Source: CAVVFX01 sp963747535 (GTDB lineage: Bacteria; Acidobacteriota; Terriglobia; Bryobacterales; Bryobacteraceae). Taken from it: DNA of 64,000 nt. Under the pieces are notes generated by a model. It was not told where the DNA came from. It worked only from the letters and a program-made list of their open reading frames with translations, and did not search any database. The position numbers were made by a program, and so were the translations under genes. Position 1 is the first letter of the stretch, and every line of letters starts with the position of its first letter. The stretch lies in NCBI GenBank assembly GCA_963747535.1, contig CAVVFX010000019.1, positions 124,001-188,000 on the forward strand, read 5' to 3'. Shown here in pieces: positions 54,900-63,774 of the stretch.

Positions 54900-57800
54900 G
54901 TGCAACTCAACGATCGCTACACCATCGAGCGCGGGATCGTATATCTCACCGGGATTCAGGCAATCGTGCGTCTACCGCTCGACCAGATGCGCCGCGACCG
55001 CCGAGCGGGGCTCAAGACTGCAGCTTATATTTCCGGATACGAGGGCTCTCCGCTGGGCGGCTACGACATGGCGCTCCGGCGCGCGGGATCGCTGCTTACG
55101 GATCTTGGGATCCACTTTCAGCCCGGCGTTAACGAGGACCTGGCCGCTACCGCGATCTTCGGCAGCCAGATCCAGCATGTCGTCAATGGCAGCAAATGGG
55201 ACGGCATCGTCGGCATCTGGTACGGCAAAGGGCCCGGACTCGATCGCTCCAGCGACATTCTTCGCCACGCAGGTTTTGCCGGAGCAGCCGGCAGTGGCGC
55301 GGCCCTGGTGCTCGCGGGCGACGATCATACGGCGAAGAGTTCCACCATCCCGCATCAGAGCGACTTCAGCCTGATGAACTTCTGCATCCCGACCTTGTTT
55401 CCCGGCAACACGCAGGAGGTCCTCGATTACGGGCTCGCGGCAATCGCGCTCTCGCGTTACACCGGCGCGTGGGCCGGGCTCAAGATGGTGACCAACATCT
55501 GCGACGGCGGGGGCACGGTGAGCGTCGATCCGGACGCACCAGAGTTCGTGAGTCCGGCGGGCTATCAGAAGTTCAACGACCACCGTCTGCTTACCCCTTA
55601 TTCGCTGCCGATGGAGTACGAGATGAACCGGCGGCGCCTGGACGCCGCCAAACAGTGGACTCGCGCCAACCGGCTGAATCGATGGCATGGGGCGAAGGCT
55701 GGGGCGCGAATCGGTATCGCGTCGGCCGGCAAGGCTTACTACGATCTGATGCAGTCGCTGGCGGATTGCGGCATCACGGCGGATGAACTCGTCGCGCGTG
55801 GGATTCGCATTGCCAAATATGCGGTAACTTACCCCGTCGAGCCGGTGTTCACCGCCGAATTCGCCGAGGGGCTCGAGACTCTTATCGTGGTCGAAGAAAA
55901 GCGTAGTTTTCTCGAGTTTCAGATCCGCGATGTTTTGTACAACCGTGCGGTTCGGCCTTTGGTGATTGGTAAGGAAGACGCGAAGGGTGATCCCTGGTTC
56001 CCGGCGCATGGGGAGTTAGACCCGGATATGATTACGGTTTTGCTGGGTTTCGGGACGGCCGGACGGCAGACCACAAAAAACGATGGGCTGCCTGACGAGA
56101 CGTTGACGCAGCGGGTTCCCAACTTTTGTTCCGGATGCCCCCACAACCGGTCGACGATCGTCCCGCCGGGTGAGATCGCGGGAGGTGGAACCGGCTGCCA
56201 TGGAATGGCGATCATGCTCCAGGACGCAGGCCGCGGGTTCGAGTGGATCACCCAGATGGGCGGCGAGGGTGCGCCCTGGAACGGTATCGCTCCCTTCGCC
56301 GACCGCAAACACATTTTTCAGAATCTGGGCGATGGCACGTTCCTGCATTCCGGCATGTTGTCGGTGCAAGCCAGCGTGGCCGCGGGCGTCAACATCACTT
56401 ACAAGCTGCTCTACAACCGCGCGGTCGCCATGACCGGCGGGCAGGCTTCGGTCAACGCCATGGACCCGCCTGCGATCACGCGCATGCTGCAAGCGATGGG
56501 AGTGCGTAAGATTTTCGTCCTGTCCGAGAATCCATATCCGAAGGACGCGGAGTGGGCTTCGATCGCTCACGTGGCCGACCGTCTCGAACTGACCACGGTG
56601 CTGCGCGAGGCGGCCGGGATCGAGGGCGTGAGTGTGATTCTCTACGACCAACAGTGCGCGGCCGAGAAGCGGCGTCTGCGGTCACGCGGGAAACTCGCTG
56701 AGCCAGTCCATCGACTGGTGATCAATGAGCGGGTTTGCGAGGGCTGCGGGGATTGCGTGAAGCAGTCCAATTGCATGAGCCTGCAGCCGGTCGAGACCGC
56801 GTTCGGCCGCAAGATGCGGATTCACCAGGCGTCCTGCAACAAGGACTATACCTGCGGCCTGGGAGACTGTCCTTCTTTTGTGACAGTGAAGCTGAAGGCC
56901 GGGGCGCGCGCGGTCTCGCGAATGTCTGCTGCACAGCCAGCCAAGCCACAAAGAGCGATGGTCTGCCCCACGTTCGACAAGGTGTACCGGATTCTTTCAC
57001 CTGGCATTGGCGGGACCGGGGTGATCACCATCAATGCTTTGCTGGCAACGGCTGCAGCGATCGACGGGCTTTCGGTGGTTACGTTGGATCAGACGGGATT
57101 GGCGCAAAAAGGCGGCGCAGTGGTGTCTCACCTGATCCTGACTCACGAGCCCGCGGAACTTGCAGCCCGTATTAATGCCGGCAATGCCGACCTCATTCTG
57201 GGCTTCGATCTCCTCGGCGCCACCAGCCCTGAGAACCTCAAGTGCGCCAATCCCGAGCGAACCGCCGCGGTCATCAACGCCGATGTCACGCAGACATCGG
57301 AGGCCATCCGTCATGATCAACTGTGTGATGCGCATCCACTACTGGCCGCCATCGAAAGCTCGACGGTGCGGGGCCGCAACATCACGGTGAATGCTTCGCG
57401 GATCGCCGAAGAACTGTTCGGCTCCCACCTGGTTGTCAACATGTTTCTGGTGGGCGTCGCGTGGCAGGGTGGTTACATTCCCATCCGGTCCGAGTCCATC
57501 GAGGAAGCCATCCGGCTGAACGGGGTCGACGTCGAGCGCAACCTGCAGGCGTTTTCAGCCGGCCGCGGATACTACGATAGCCCTACGGTGGCATCGCGAA
57601 CGAACGGTGACGACTCGGATGCGATTGGCAGTGAAGCGGTCGATTACTACAAGGAGTTGATCGCGTATCAAAATGAGGCTTGGGCTAACACGTGGCGCGA
57701 AGTCGTGGACCGGGTAGCCCAGGGCCGGCCCGAACTCGCAGATACGGTGGCTGCCAATCTCTTCAAGCTGATGGCCTATAAAGACGAGTACGAAGTCGCG

Positions 57801-58235
57801 CGCCTGCTCACCGAGCCTGCGTTCGAGGCCCGGACTCGCACCCTGTGGGACGGCGTGGAGTCGATCAGCTACAATCTGCATCCGCCTCTGCTGCGATCGC
57901 TCGGGCTCAAGAGGAAGGTCCGGTTTGGGCCCTGGTTCCGGGTCCCGCTGAAAATTTTGGCCGCCGGTAAGGTATTGCGCGGGACGCCGTTCGATCTATT
58001 TGGATATTCGCAGCACCGCCGCGAAGAGCGGTCGCTGATCGGCTGGTATCGCGATCTGATTGACGAGGTGCTAGGGGGAAAGGCAGCGCCGGAAGTCTTG
58101 GCGCTGCCTGAGAGTATCCGCGGCTATGAAGGGATAAAAGCCGAGAGCCTAAAGCGGGCCCGGCGCGATGCAGGCGACCGCTCCCTCAAAAGCTGTGAAA
58201 AAATCGGCGGAAGGCCAAATAAAACATTTTTATAG
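54900..58235 (+). CDS. indolepyruvate ferredoxin oxidoreductase, fused alpha-beta form
   Basis: 1111 residues with a GTG start at 54900. Oxidises aryl pyruvates from aromatic amino acids to aryl-acetyl-CoA and reduces ferredoxin. The N-terminal part has YISGYEGSPLGGYDMAL and HFQPGVNEDLAATA; the TPP domain has FCSGCPHNRST and GGGTGCHGMAIML; the 4Fe-4S motif VCEGCGDCVKQSNC is at about residue 615; the gamma domain begins ILSPGIGGTGVITINALL. Two copies of palindromic repeat A sit in frame at residues ~389-398 and ~682-691, both in linkers between domains, so the enzyme probably tolerates them. Confidence 0.93.
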   Translation: MQLNDRYTIERGIVYLTGIQAIVRLPLDQMRRDRRAGLKTAAYISGYEGSPLGGYDMALRRAGSLLTDLGIHFQPGVNEDLAATAIFGSQIQHVVNGSKWDGIVGIWYGKGPGLDRSSDILRHAGFAGAAGSGAALVLAGDDHTAKSSTIPHQSDFSLMNFCIPTLFPGNTQEVLDYGLAAIALSRYTGAWAGLKMVTNICDGGGTVSVDPDAPEFVSPAGYQKFNDHRLLTPYSLPMEYEMNRRRLDAAKQWTRANRLNRWHGAKAGARIGIASAGKAYYDLMQSLADCGITADELVARGIRIAKYAVTYPVEPVFTAEFAEGLETLIVVEEKRSFLEFQIRDVLYNRAVRPLVIGKEDAKGDPWFPAHGELDPDMITVLLGFGTAGRQTTKNDGLPDETLTQRVPNFCSGCPHNRSTIVPPGEIAGGGTGCHGMAIMLQDAGRGFEWITQMGGEGAPWNGIAPFADRKHIFQNLGDGTFLHSGMLSVQASVAAGVNITYKLLYNRAVAMTGGQASVNAMDPPAITRMLQAMGVRKIFVLSENPYPKDAEWASIAHVADRLELTTVLREAAGIEGVSVILYDQQCAAEKRRLRSRGKLAEPVHRLVINERVCEGCGDCVKQSNCMSLQPVETAFGRKMRIHQASCNKDYTCGLGDCPSFVTVKLKAGARAVSRMSAAQPAKPQRAMVCPTFDKVYRILSPGIGGTGVITINALLATAAAIDGLSVVTLDQTGLAQKGGAVVSHLILTHEPAELAARINAGNADLILGFDLLGATSPENLKCANPERTAAVINADVTQTSEAIRHDQLCDAHPLLAAIESSTVRGRNITVNASRIAEELFGSHLVVNMFLVGVAWQGGYIPIRSESIEEAIRLNGVDVERNLQAFSAGRGYYDSPTVASRTNGDDSDAIGSEAVDYYKELIAYQNEAWANTWREVVDRVAQGRPELADTVAANLFKLMAYKDEYEVARLLTEPAFEARTRTLWDGVESISYNLHPPLLRSLGLKRKVRFGPWFRVPLKILAAGKVLRGTPFDLFGYSQHRREERSLIGWYRDLIDEVLGGKAAPEVLALPESIRGYEGIKAESLKRARRDAGDRSLKSCEKIGGRPNKTFL
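56066..56091. repeat. palindromic repeat family A, copy 3, inside a coding region
   Basis: Matches copy 1 except for one base in the right arm (GGGCTGC for GGTCTGC). It is read in frame as RQTTKNDGLP between two domains of the indolepyruvate oxidoreductase. Confidence 0.85.
56945..56971. repeat. partial family A repeat inside the same coding region
   Basis: CACAAAGAGCGATGGTCTGCCCCACG keeps the loop and the right arm plus the flank CCCCACG that also follows copy 5. It is read in frame as about PQRAMVCPT, in the linker before the gamma domain. The left arm has decayed. Confidence 0.65.
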
Positions 58236-58249
58236 ATAAATGTTTTATT
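58218..58249. repeat. AT-rich 12-bp inverted repeat across the oxidoreductase stop codon
   Basis: AATAAAACATTT (58218-58229) is complementary to AAATGTTTTATT (58238-58249) around an 8-nt loop that contains the stop at 58233-58235. The stem is made almost only of A and T. It may act as a bidirectional terminator; both arms contain T-runs. Confidence 0.55.
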
Positions 58250-58478
58250 TCTATGAGTACATGGGCAAGGATCATCAGGCGGAGGCCATACCCGAGCAAC
58301 CCGAAATAGAACGGCGAGCCGTAACGGCGGGGGTAAAGCTGAGAACTATCGACCGCAATCGACCGATGTGGTCCAGTATTTACGATCACGGCTCAGAAGA
58401 GGGGGTCGGTGTGGCAGAGTCGGGCGCAAGGTAAGCGACCCCGGTGCGTTCGCGTGCCCGGGTAAAAAATATACCAGG

Positions 58479-59186
58479 ATGAGCATGCCCACCATTCAGA
58501 AGGAACGGCTCATTCGCCGCCTGCTGATCCATCACCTCCCCTTACTCGTCCTGAGTGCAGCCGGCGTATTTCTGTTCTATGTCGCGCGACCGATTCGGGA
58601 TCTCATTAGCAGACTCAGTTTTGCCACCGCGTACCCGGCACTGATATTCATGGCCACGACTCTGCTGATCGGGCCATGGAACTTGTTGCGAGGAAGGCGC
58701 ACGCCGATATCCAGCGACTGGCGCCGTGACGTAGGGATATGGGCAGGTATTCTATCGCTGATCCATACGGTCGTCGGCCAGTGTGTACACCTGCGCGGCC
58801 GGCCGTGGCTTTATTACGTCTATGGCCCCCGGGAATCACACGTAATCTCCGTGCGTCACGATCTCTTCGGGTTTTCGAACTACACGGGCCTGTGCAGCGC
58901 GCTGGTCGTGCTTCTACTGCTGGCAACTTCGAACGACTTCGCTCTGCGGGTGCTCGGCACACCACGCTGGAAGCAGCTTCAGCGTTGGAATTACGCCGCG
59001 TTCGCTCTGGGTGGAGTTCATGCTCTGGGATATCAGGCCATCGAGAAGCAGAGAATCCCCTTTGTAGCGGTGGTGCTCGGATGCATGCTCATCACTGGAG
59101 TCCTGCAAGCCATCGGTTATGCCCACCGCCGCAAGGACAGATGGAACCGTTCCGAAAGCAACGCACAGGCTCTCTTCAAGAGCTGA
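58479..59186 (+). CDS. ferric-reductase-like transmembrane protein (MsrQ-like)
   Basis: 235 residues from the ATG at 58479; an ATG at 58485 with AGGA spaced better is a close alternative. About six transmembrane helices. Candidate heme ligands are the His in LSLIHTVVGQ and the His in GGVHALGYQ, and the fold order matches the ferric-reductase-like domain. MsrQ works with the periplasmic sulfoxide reductase MsrP, but no msrP is next to it, so it may have another electron-transfer role. Confidence 0.85.
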   Translation: MSMPTIQKERLIRRLLIHHLPLLVLSAAGVFLFYVARPIRDLISRLSFATAYPALIFMATTLLIGPWNLLRGRRTPISSDWRRDVGIWAGILSLIHTVVGQCVHLRGRPWLYYVYGPRESHVISVRHDLFGFSNYTGLCSALVVLLLLATSNDFALRVLGTPRWKQLQRWNYAAFALGGVHALGYQAIEKQRIPFVAVVLGCMLITGVLQAIGYAHRRKDRWNRSESNAQALFKS

Positions 59187-59189
59187 ACC

Positions 59190-59286
59190 GCCGCTAACCG
59201 CGGGGCAGACCGAAGCCGGTTCTTCGGTAACAGCGCCGTTCGGAGGCTGCTCTGCAGCCGGCAGACCACAAAAAACGATGGTCTGC
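59190..59286. repeat. composite of palindromic repeats, with family A copy 5 at 59261-59286
   Basis: Starts with the GCCGCTAACCGCGG word shared with 21606-21620, then a hairpin ACCGAA/TTCGGT, a GGCTGC/GCAGCC hairpin and the complete family A unit (GCAGACCA with TGGTCTGC) followed by CCCCACG. It lies between the convergent ferric-reductase-like and GH28 genes. Confidence 0.8.
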
Positions 59287-59301
59287 CCCACGGGTCGTGT
59301 G

Positions 59302-60969
59302 TTATGCCGGCGTCGGTCCTAGATTGCCGGCTAACGCTACTGCGCTTTCCGTCGCACCATCCGCCAGCGCGACGGCTTTGGTGCTGCCGCTGAAATCGTT
59401 GCCCAGCAGACGCAGGCCCTGACTCCCTGCGCCACGAACCTCAATCGCGACACGCGACTTTGCCGGTGCGGCACAACCGGTTACCAGACAATCCTGCACG
59501 TCGACCATGCGCATGACCGGTTGATCGGAGGATGGAGCGCTGGCCTGCAGTTTGGCGAGCCGCAGCCCTTTTACATCTTCGAAGTGCATCGCAGGACGCT
59601 CGTCCGGGACGGTGGAGGTGACTTGCACATTATCCATCTGCAGCCCGCTCACGTGCCGGCAATAGAAGCCGTAGGATGACAAGCGTCCGAACATGCGGGC
59701 TTCCGGATACGCGGGAATCTGCTCGGGAATCTTGCGATCGATCCACTCCTGCTTCCCTCCCTCGCCGGTCTCGATGCGGATGTTGCTCAAGGCTACGTCC
59801 TGGACGTCGGAGCCGGGGATGCCCGTGATCGACGACGTCAGAATCGCGCCGGTGGCGTGCACGTTGTCGATCATGACGCCGCGCAGGAAGCTCGGATTAT
59901 TTCCTTTCCGGCGCGCACCGAGGCGAAGGAAAATCGGAGTGCGGACGCGTTGCATGCTGACGTTCGAGATCACCACGCCATCCACCCAGCCGCCGTCGAC
60001 CATTTCGATCGCGATGCCGCTGATGACGCGGGCATTGAGCGGCACATCGTCATTGTGGATGACGGAGTTGGTGAAGGTGATGTTCTCGTAGCCGCCGAAG
60101 GTCGCGGTACCGAACTTCAGCCCGTTGCAGCAGCAGGTCAGCACGCAGTTGGTGATGGTGATGTTGCGCGAGAGTCCCAGGACGCCGTAAGGCTTCTCGC
60201 TCTTCAGACAGATGGCGTCGTCGCCGGTGGCGATGTCGCAATCGGAGATGGAGACGTTGCGGCAGCAGGTGAGGTCGATGCCATCGGTGTTGGGGCCGAT
60301 CACCTGGTTGCGGATCTTGAGACCGCGGATGACGAGGGTGTCGCATTCGATGGGACGGAAGGTCCAGCCGGACGCGTTTTCGAAGGTCACGTCCTCGACC
60401 CGCGCGTTCTTGCAGTTGAATAATTCGACCATCGGAGAGGCACGGTCGAGGGGCTTCCAGTCGTACGTGGCGACATCTTTCCAGGCGTCTTCGGGCGGTG
60501 GAATTTTCCGGCCGCTCGGGATCCAGAACGACGGTCCCTGGCCGTCGACGTGGCCATTGCCGGTGATGCTGAGGTTTTCCGCGTCGCGGGCGAAGATCAG
60601 GTGCTTGGCATTGGCGTCGCCCGTGAGCTTGGGTCCGGCTTCGTTGGCCAGCGGTTTGTAGTCGGCCAGATCTTTGCTGCCGAGGATGGTCGCGCCGGAC
60701 TCCAGATGAAAGTTGACATTGCTCTTGAGCACGAGGGTTCCCGTGAGATAGGTCCCTGGGGCGACGTAGACGGTGCCTCCGCCGGACTGCGTGCAGGCGT
60801 CGATGGCGCGCTGGATGGCGGCGGTGTCCTTGGTCTTGCCGTTGCCGGTGGCGCCGAAAGTGCGGGCCTGGAAGAAGTGTTCGGAGTCGGATTGCGTGGA
60901 CGAGCGTGCCGCTCCGCGCGCCGCCAGTGCGGCAGCGCCGCCCAGCGTGAGAATGTCGCGTCTGTACAT
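59302..60969 (-). CDS. glycoside hydrolase family 28 (polygalacturonase-like), copy 3
   Basis: 555 residues. The leader MYRRDILTLGGAAALAARGAA is twin-arginine-like. The helix starts ARTFGATGNGKTKDTAAIQRAI; catalytic aspartates are in PNTDGIDLT and ATGDDAICLK, with GLKFGTATFGGYENI after. Near 60100 the protein has a cluster of cysteines (NCVLTCCCNG, and earlier LTCCRN), unusual for an exported enzyme and perhaps folded before export through the Tat system. The C-terminal ~60 residues are extra compared with copy 2. Confidence 0.92.
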   Translation of the reverse strand: MYRRDILTLGGAAALAARGAARSSTQSDSEHFFQARTFGATGNGKTKDTAAIQRAIDACTQSGGGTVYVAPGTYLTGTLVLKSNVNFHLESGATILGSKDLADYKPLANEAGPKLTGDANAKHLIFARDAENLSITGNGHVDGQGPSFWIPSGRKIPPPEDAWKDVATYDWKPLDRASPMVELFNCKNARVEDVTFENASGWTFRPIECDTLVIRGLKIRNQVIGPNTDGIDLTCCRNVSISDCDIATGDDAICLKSEKPYGVLGLSRNITITNCVLTCCCNGLKFGTATFGGYENITFTNSVIHNDDVPLNARVISGIAIEMVDGGWVDGVVISNVSMQRVRTPIFLRLGARRKGNNPSFLRGVMIDNVHATGAILTSSITGIPGSDVQDVALSNIRIETGEGGKQEWIDRKIPEQIPAYPEARMFGRLSSYGFYCRHVSGLQMDNVQVTSTVPDERPAMHFEDVKGLRLAKLQASAPSSDQPVMRMVDVQDCLVTGCAAPAKSRVAIEVRGAGSQGLRLLGNDFSGSTKAVALADGATESAVALAGNLGPTPA

Positions 60970-61007
60970 GGCGACTCCTATTTTATGCCCGTGGTAGGCT
61001 CAGTCTG

Positions 61008-61943
61008 ATGCGATACAAATGTGTATTTGCCCTCGTTGTGGGCACCTTCGCCGCGGGAATCGCCTCGCCGCAGTCGATCCCGTCCGACCTGGCAAGCTAT
61101 CTTAGTCTCACCGAAACGCAGGTTCAAGCGATTAACTCGCTGAATATTGGGTTCAACCAATACACTCACAGTCAGGAGAATCTGTATTACGACCTGCAGT
61201 CGCAAGTCAGTGCCGAACTGGCCAAGGCCTCGCCCGATCCTGGCGTGGTCGGCAGTCTTTATGGGCAGATGGCGATGATCGGCCGCGATTACAACACCCA
61301 TCTCGCGCAAATGCAGACGAACGTCGGGGCGGTGCTGAGCACGGCCCAGGTGGCGCTCGTCAATGCGCTGTTGGGTGTTGCGCGCTTACAACCGCTGGTG
61401 TCGGACGCGCAGAGTGTGGACATGGAGCCGGCTTCAGCAATTCAGAGAAGCGGCGGCTTCGGCGTGATCGTGGTCGCCAATGTCTGCGCTAGCGCTTCGG
61501 CCGGCGCCCCCGTTCAGGTTCCGCCTCCGCTAGTGAACTACTTTAACCTTTCGGACGCGCAGAGTGCCGCGATCCAGAATGCTATCCAGGCTAATCGGGA
61601 CTACGTCAACGTCCAGTCACAGAAGATCCGGGAGTTTCAGTCCGCGATCCAAACCCTGACGGCTGCGCAGACAATCGATACGACCGCGCTTGGCGCCGAC
61701 TACATTGCCATTGCGCAGATCCAGAACGATGAGAAAACTCAGGCAGGACAACTGATTACTACGGTCCGCAGTGTTCTCACAGTTCAGCAACAACCTCAGT
61801 TGGCGGCTCTCGATAACGCTATGAGCCTGAGCCAGGTAGAGTCCGAGGCCGTACAGTACAACGTCCTGGTACTCCCACCGGACCTGGGGCAAACGTACAG
61901 TCCCTTCGGCTTCAGCGGCTTACCTTTAGGCACGTTATACTAG
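61008..61943 (+). CDS. secreted protein with two Spy/CpxP-like helical repeats
   Basis: 311 residues with a signal peptide (~1-21). Two similar halves: residues ~25-125 begin LASYLSLTETQVQAI and residues ~175-285 begin VNYFNLSDAQSAAIQ. Both continue as long polar helices rich in Gln and Ala, each with the L-L-xx-Q start typical of CpxP/Spy periplasmic chaperones. The tail is rich in Gly, Pro and aromatic residues (SPFGFSGLPLGTLY). It may be a periplasmic chaperone or metal-binding protein; no close function can be assigned. Confidence 0.65.
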   Translation: MRYKCVFALVVGTFAAGIASPQSIPSDLASYLSLTETQVQAINSLNIGFNQYTHSQENLYYDLQSQVSAELAKASPDPGVVGSLYGQMAMIGRDYNTHLAQMQTNVGAVLSTAQVALVNALLGVARLQPLVSDAQSVDMEPASAIQRSGGFGVIVVANVCASASAGAPVQVPPPLVNYFNLSDAQSAAIQNAIQANRDYVNVQSQKIREFQSAIQTLTAAQTIDTTALGADYIAIAQIQNDEKTQAGQLITTVRSVLTVQQQPQLAALDNAMSLSQVESEAVQYNVLVLPPDLGQTYSPFGFSGLPLGTLY

Positions 61944-61992
61944 GCTCGGAACAAACTTCACAGATTCTGCGTAGCCACCTAGGGAAACTTTT

Positions 61993-62412
61993 ATGACAGC
62001 CACTGTTTCACCTCAAATCGACCAAGTAGCCGCGCTTCTTGCGAAGCAGGGCTATGATGTATCTCAAGCCGGGCCGGGGGTGCTGGAGATCCGCGAACTG
62101 CGCAGCGGCATCAGCATTCACGCGGTGCTCGAAGGCGACATCATGTTCTTCACTCTGCCCTGCATGAACGTGTCGGCAGACAAACTCACGCCGGACATCC
62201 TGAAAAAGATGCTCGCCGGCGAGAATGGCATTTCCACCTCTTATTTCCAGCTCTACGACGGGCCCGACGGGACCGTGACGATCGCGTTGAACAACTTCTG
62301 TAAGCTGTCCGACATGGGGCCGGATAATGAAGACGATATTCTGTCCTGCGTGCATTTTCTGCTGGTTGACGTGATTGCGGCTCGCGACCTGGTAGGCGCT
62401 GCCGCGAAGTAA
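61993..62412 (+). CDS. YbjN/YjfI-like protein, first gene of a PspA cluster
   Basis: 139 residues, no signal peptide. The pattern IDQVAALLAKQGYDVSQAGPGVLEIRELRSGISIHAVLEGDIMFFTLP, later GISTSYFQLYDGPDGTVTIALNNFCKL, looks like a YbjN or DUF2170 (YjfI)-type small alpha/beta fold. In E. coli yjfI stands directly before the pspA-like gene yjfJ, and the same order is seen here. Function unknown; 31 bp before the PspA gene. Confidence 0.65.
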   Translation: MTATVSPQIDQVAALLAKQGYDVSQAGPGVLEIRELRSGISIHAVLEGDIMFFTLPCMNVSADKLTPDILKKMLAGENGISTSYFQLYDGPDGTVTIALNNFCKLSDMGPDNEDDILSCVHFLLVDVIAARDLVGAAAK

Positions 62413-62443
62413 GAGCCGACATTCTCCGAGGAGCCATAACGAC

Positions 62444-63205
62444 ATGGGATTCATTTCTGACTTATTTGGACGTGCAGGCCGCGTAGCGCGTGGACAGGCC
62501 AATCAGGGCATGAGCGCGGTGGAAGATGCGACATTCGAAGCGACGGTCAAACAGACGGTCCTCGACATGCGCACGGAATTGAACAAGGCCGTGCAGGCAT
62601 CGGCCCAGGCGATGAGCAATTTCAACCGCCTGGAAGCCGAATATGACAAGTACACGCGTCAGTCGCAGGACTGGAAAGACCGCGCGGGCAAAGCGCTGGA
62701 CGCCGGCAACGAGGATCTCGCCAAGAAAGCGCTGGCGAAGAAGGCCGAGTCGGACCGGCAGGTCCAGTCGCTGCAGCAATCGGTAGACCAGGCCCGGGCT
62801 GCCAGCGAAACGCTGAAGCAGCAGGTTGGGGAACTGAAGCGCAAGATCGACGAGGGAGAGCGCACGGCTACCACGCTGGTGGCGCGCAAGAATGCCGCCA
62901 CGGCGCAGCGCAAAGTTGCGGAAGCTCTGGCCGGCGCCGGCAATGCCAACAACGCATTCACCGCATTGGGGACGTTCGAAGAATCCGTGGCGCGTGAAGA
63001 AGCGACGGCCAAGGCCTTCAACCAGATCGCGGCGACGGGCGAGGACCATGAGCTCGAATCCGAATTCGCCAAACTGGAAGGGCACAGCGTCGACGATGAA
63101 CTCGCAGCGCTCAAACGCGAGCGCGCGCTGCCTCCGCCGTCTACGCCCAGGGCCATTTCGGCGCCCGTGCCGGATACGGCTAATGTGTCGGGTGGGGCGC
63201 AGTAA
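62444..63205 (+). CDS. PspA/IM30 family protein
   Basis: 253 residues, mostly long helices. The N-terminus MGFISDLFGRAGRVARGQANQ is the amphipathic membrane-binding helix; a coiled coil of ~150 residues follows (DMRTELNKAVQASAQAMSNFNRLEAEYDKYTR onward), then a short tail. PspA-type proteins form ESCRT-III-like oligomers that protect the inner membrane. There is no PspF or other Psp regulator nearby; the gene order is that of the yjfI-yjfJ-yjfK type cluster. Confidence 0.92.
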   Translation: MGFISDLFGRAGRVARGQANQGMSAVEDATFEATVKQTVLDMRTELNKAVQASAQAMSNFNRLEAEYDKYTRQSQDWKDRAGKALDAGNEDLAKKALAKKAESDRQVQSLQQSVDQARAASETLKQQVGELKRKIDEGERTATTLVARKNAATAQRKVAEALAGAGNANNAFTALGTFEESVAREEATAKAFNQIAATGEDHELESEFAKLEGHSVDDELAALKRERALPPPSTPRAISAPVPDTANVSGGAQ

Positions 63206-63207
63206 CC

Positions 63208-63774
63208 ATGTTTTTCAAGCATAGTTCCGGTTCGCCAGATCCTCAGCCGGATCTGGCGAACCTCTCTGTTATCGACGCGATGCCCGGCGATAGTCTCTCG
63301 ATCGTCGCGGCCGGTCCGGACTTCAGCGATCTGAATTTCACGGTGGATCGCCGCGATCAGCTCGAGGCGGGACAGAAGATCTGGTACGAGATCACCGGAC
63401 CCTATGGCGAGAAACGCGTGCGCCTGGAGATCATCCCAGGTGACATCATGGAGGTGCGCGGCTGGTTCGACGGCCGCACCCTCACGCTCGACCAGTTCGG
63501 GCTCAGCGAAGACGATCTGGCGTCGATGGATGAACGCCAGAATCCGGCGGACTTCTTCGATTTCGACGGGAAGTTCTGGCTGTTCCGATGGAGCCGCGAA
63601 GTGGGTCTGTTCCACCGCGAGCAGTCCGAAGGGACGGGGTTTTACTGCTGGGAATTCCAGGAGCAGGACGGCGACCGTTTCCTGCAAATCCGTAAATACG
63701 AGGGCGAGCCCTTCGCGGCGTTCATATCGAACAAAGTGAATCCCGGGGACGTAACTGTATTCAGGGGAAAATAG
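63208..63774 (+). CDS. conserved protein of the PspA cluster, DUF4178/DUF2491 (YjfK)-like
   Basis: 188 residues, acidic and soluble. MPGDSLSIVAAGPDFSDLNFTVDRRDQLEAG, then WYEITGPYGEKRVRLEII and YCWEFQEQDGDRFLQIRKYEGEPFAAFI form a beta-rich domain. Position right after pspA and sequence style fit DUF4178 or the YjfK-type DUF2491; I cannot choose by eye. It starts two bases after the pspA stop and is followed directly by the next gene, so all are one operon. Confidence 0.65.
   Translation: MFFKHSSGSPDPQPDLANLSVIDAMPGDSLSIVAAGPDFSDLNFTVDRRDQLEAGQKIWYEITGPYGEKRVRLEIIPGDIMEVRGWFDGRTLTLDQFGLSEDDLASMDERQNPADFFDFDGKFWLFRWSREVGLFHREQSEGTGFYCWEFQEQDGDRFLQIRKYEGEPFAAFISNKVNPGDVTVFRGK

Noticed and set aside
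58240..58434. 64-codon ORF right after the oxidoreductase gene
   Set aside because: Its start lies inside an AT-rich inverted repeat and the peptide has no recognisable feature.
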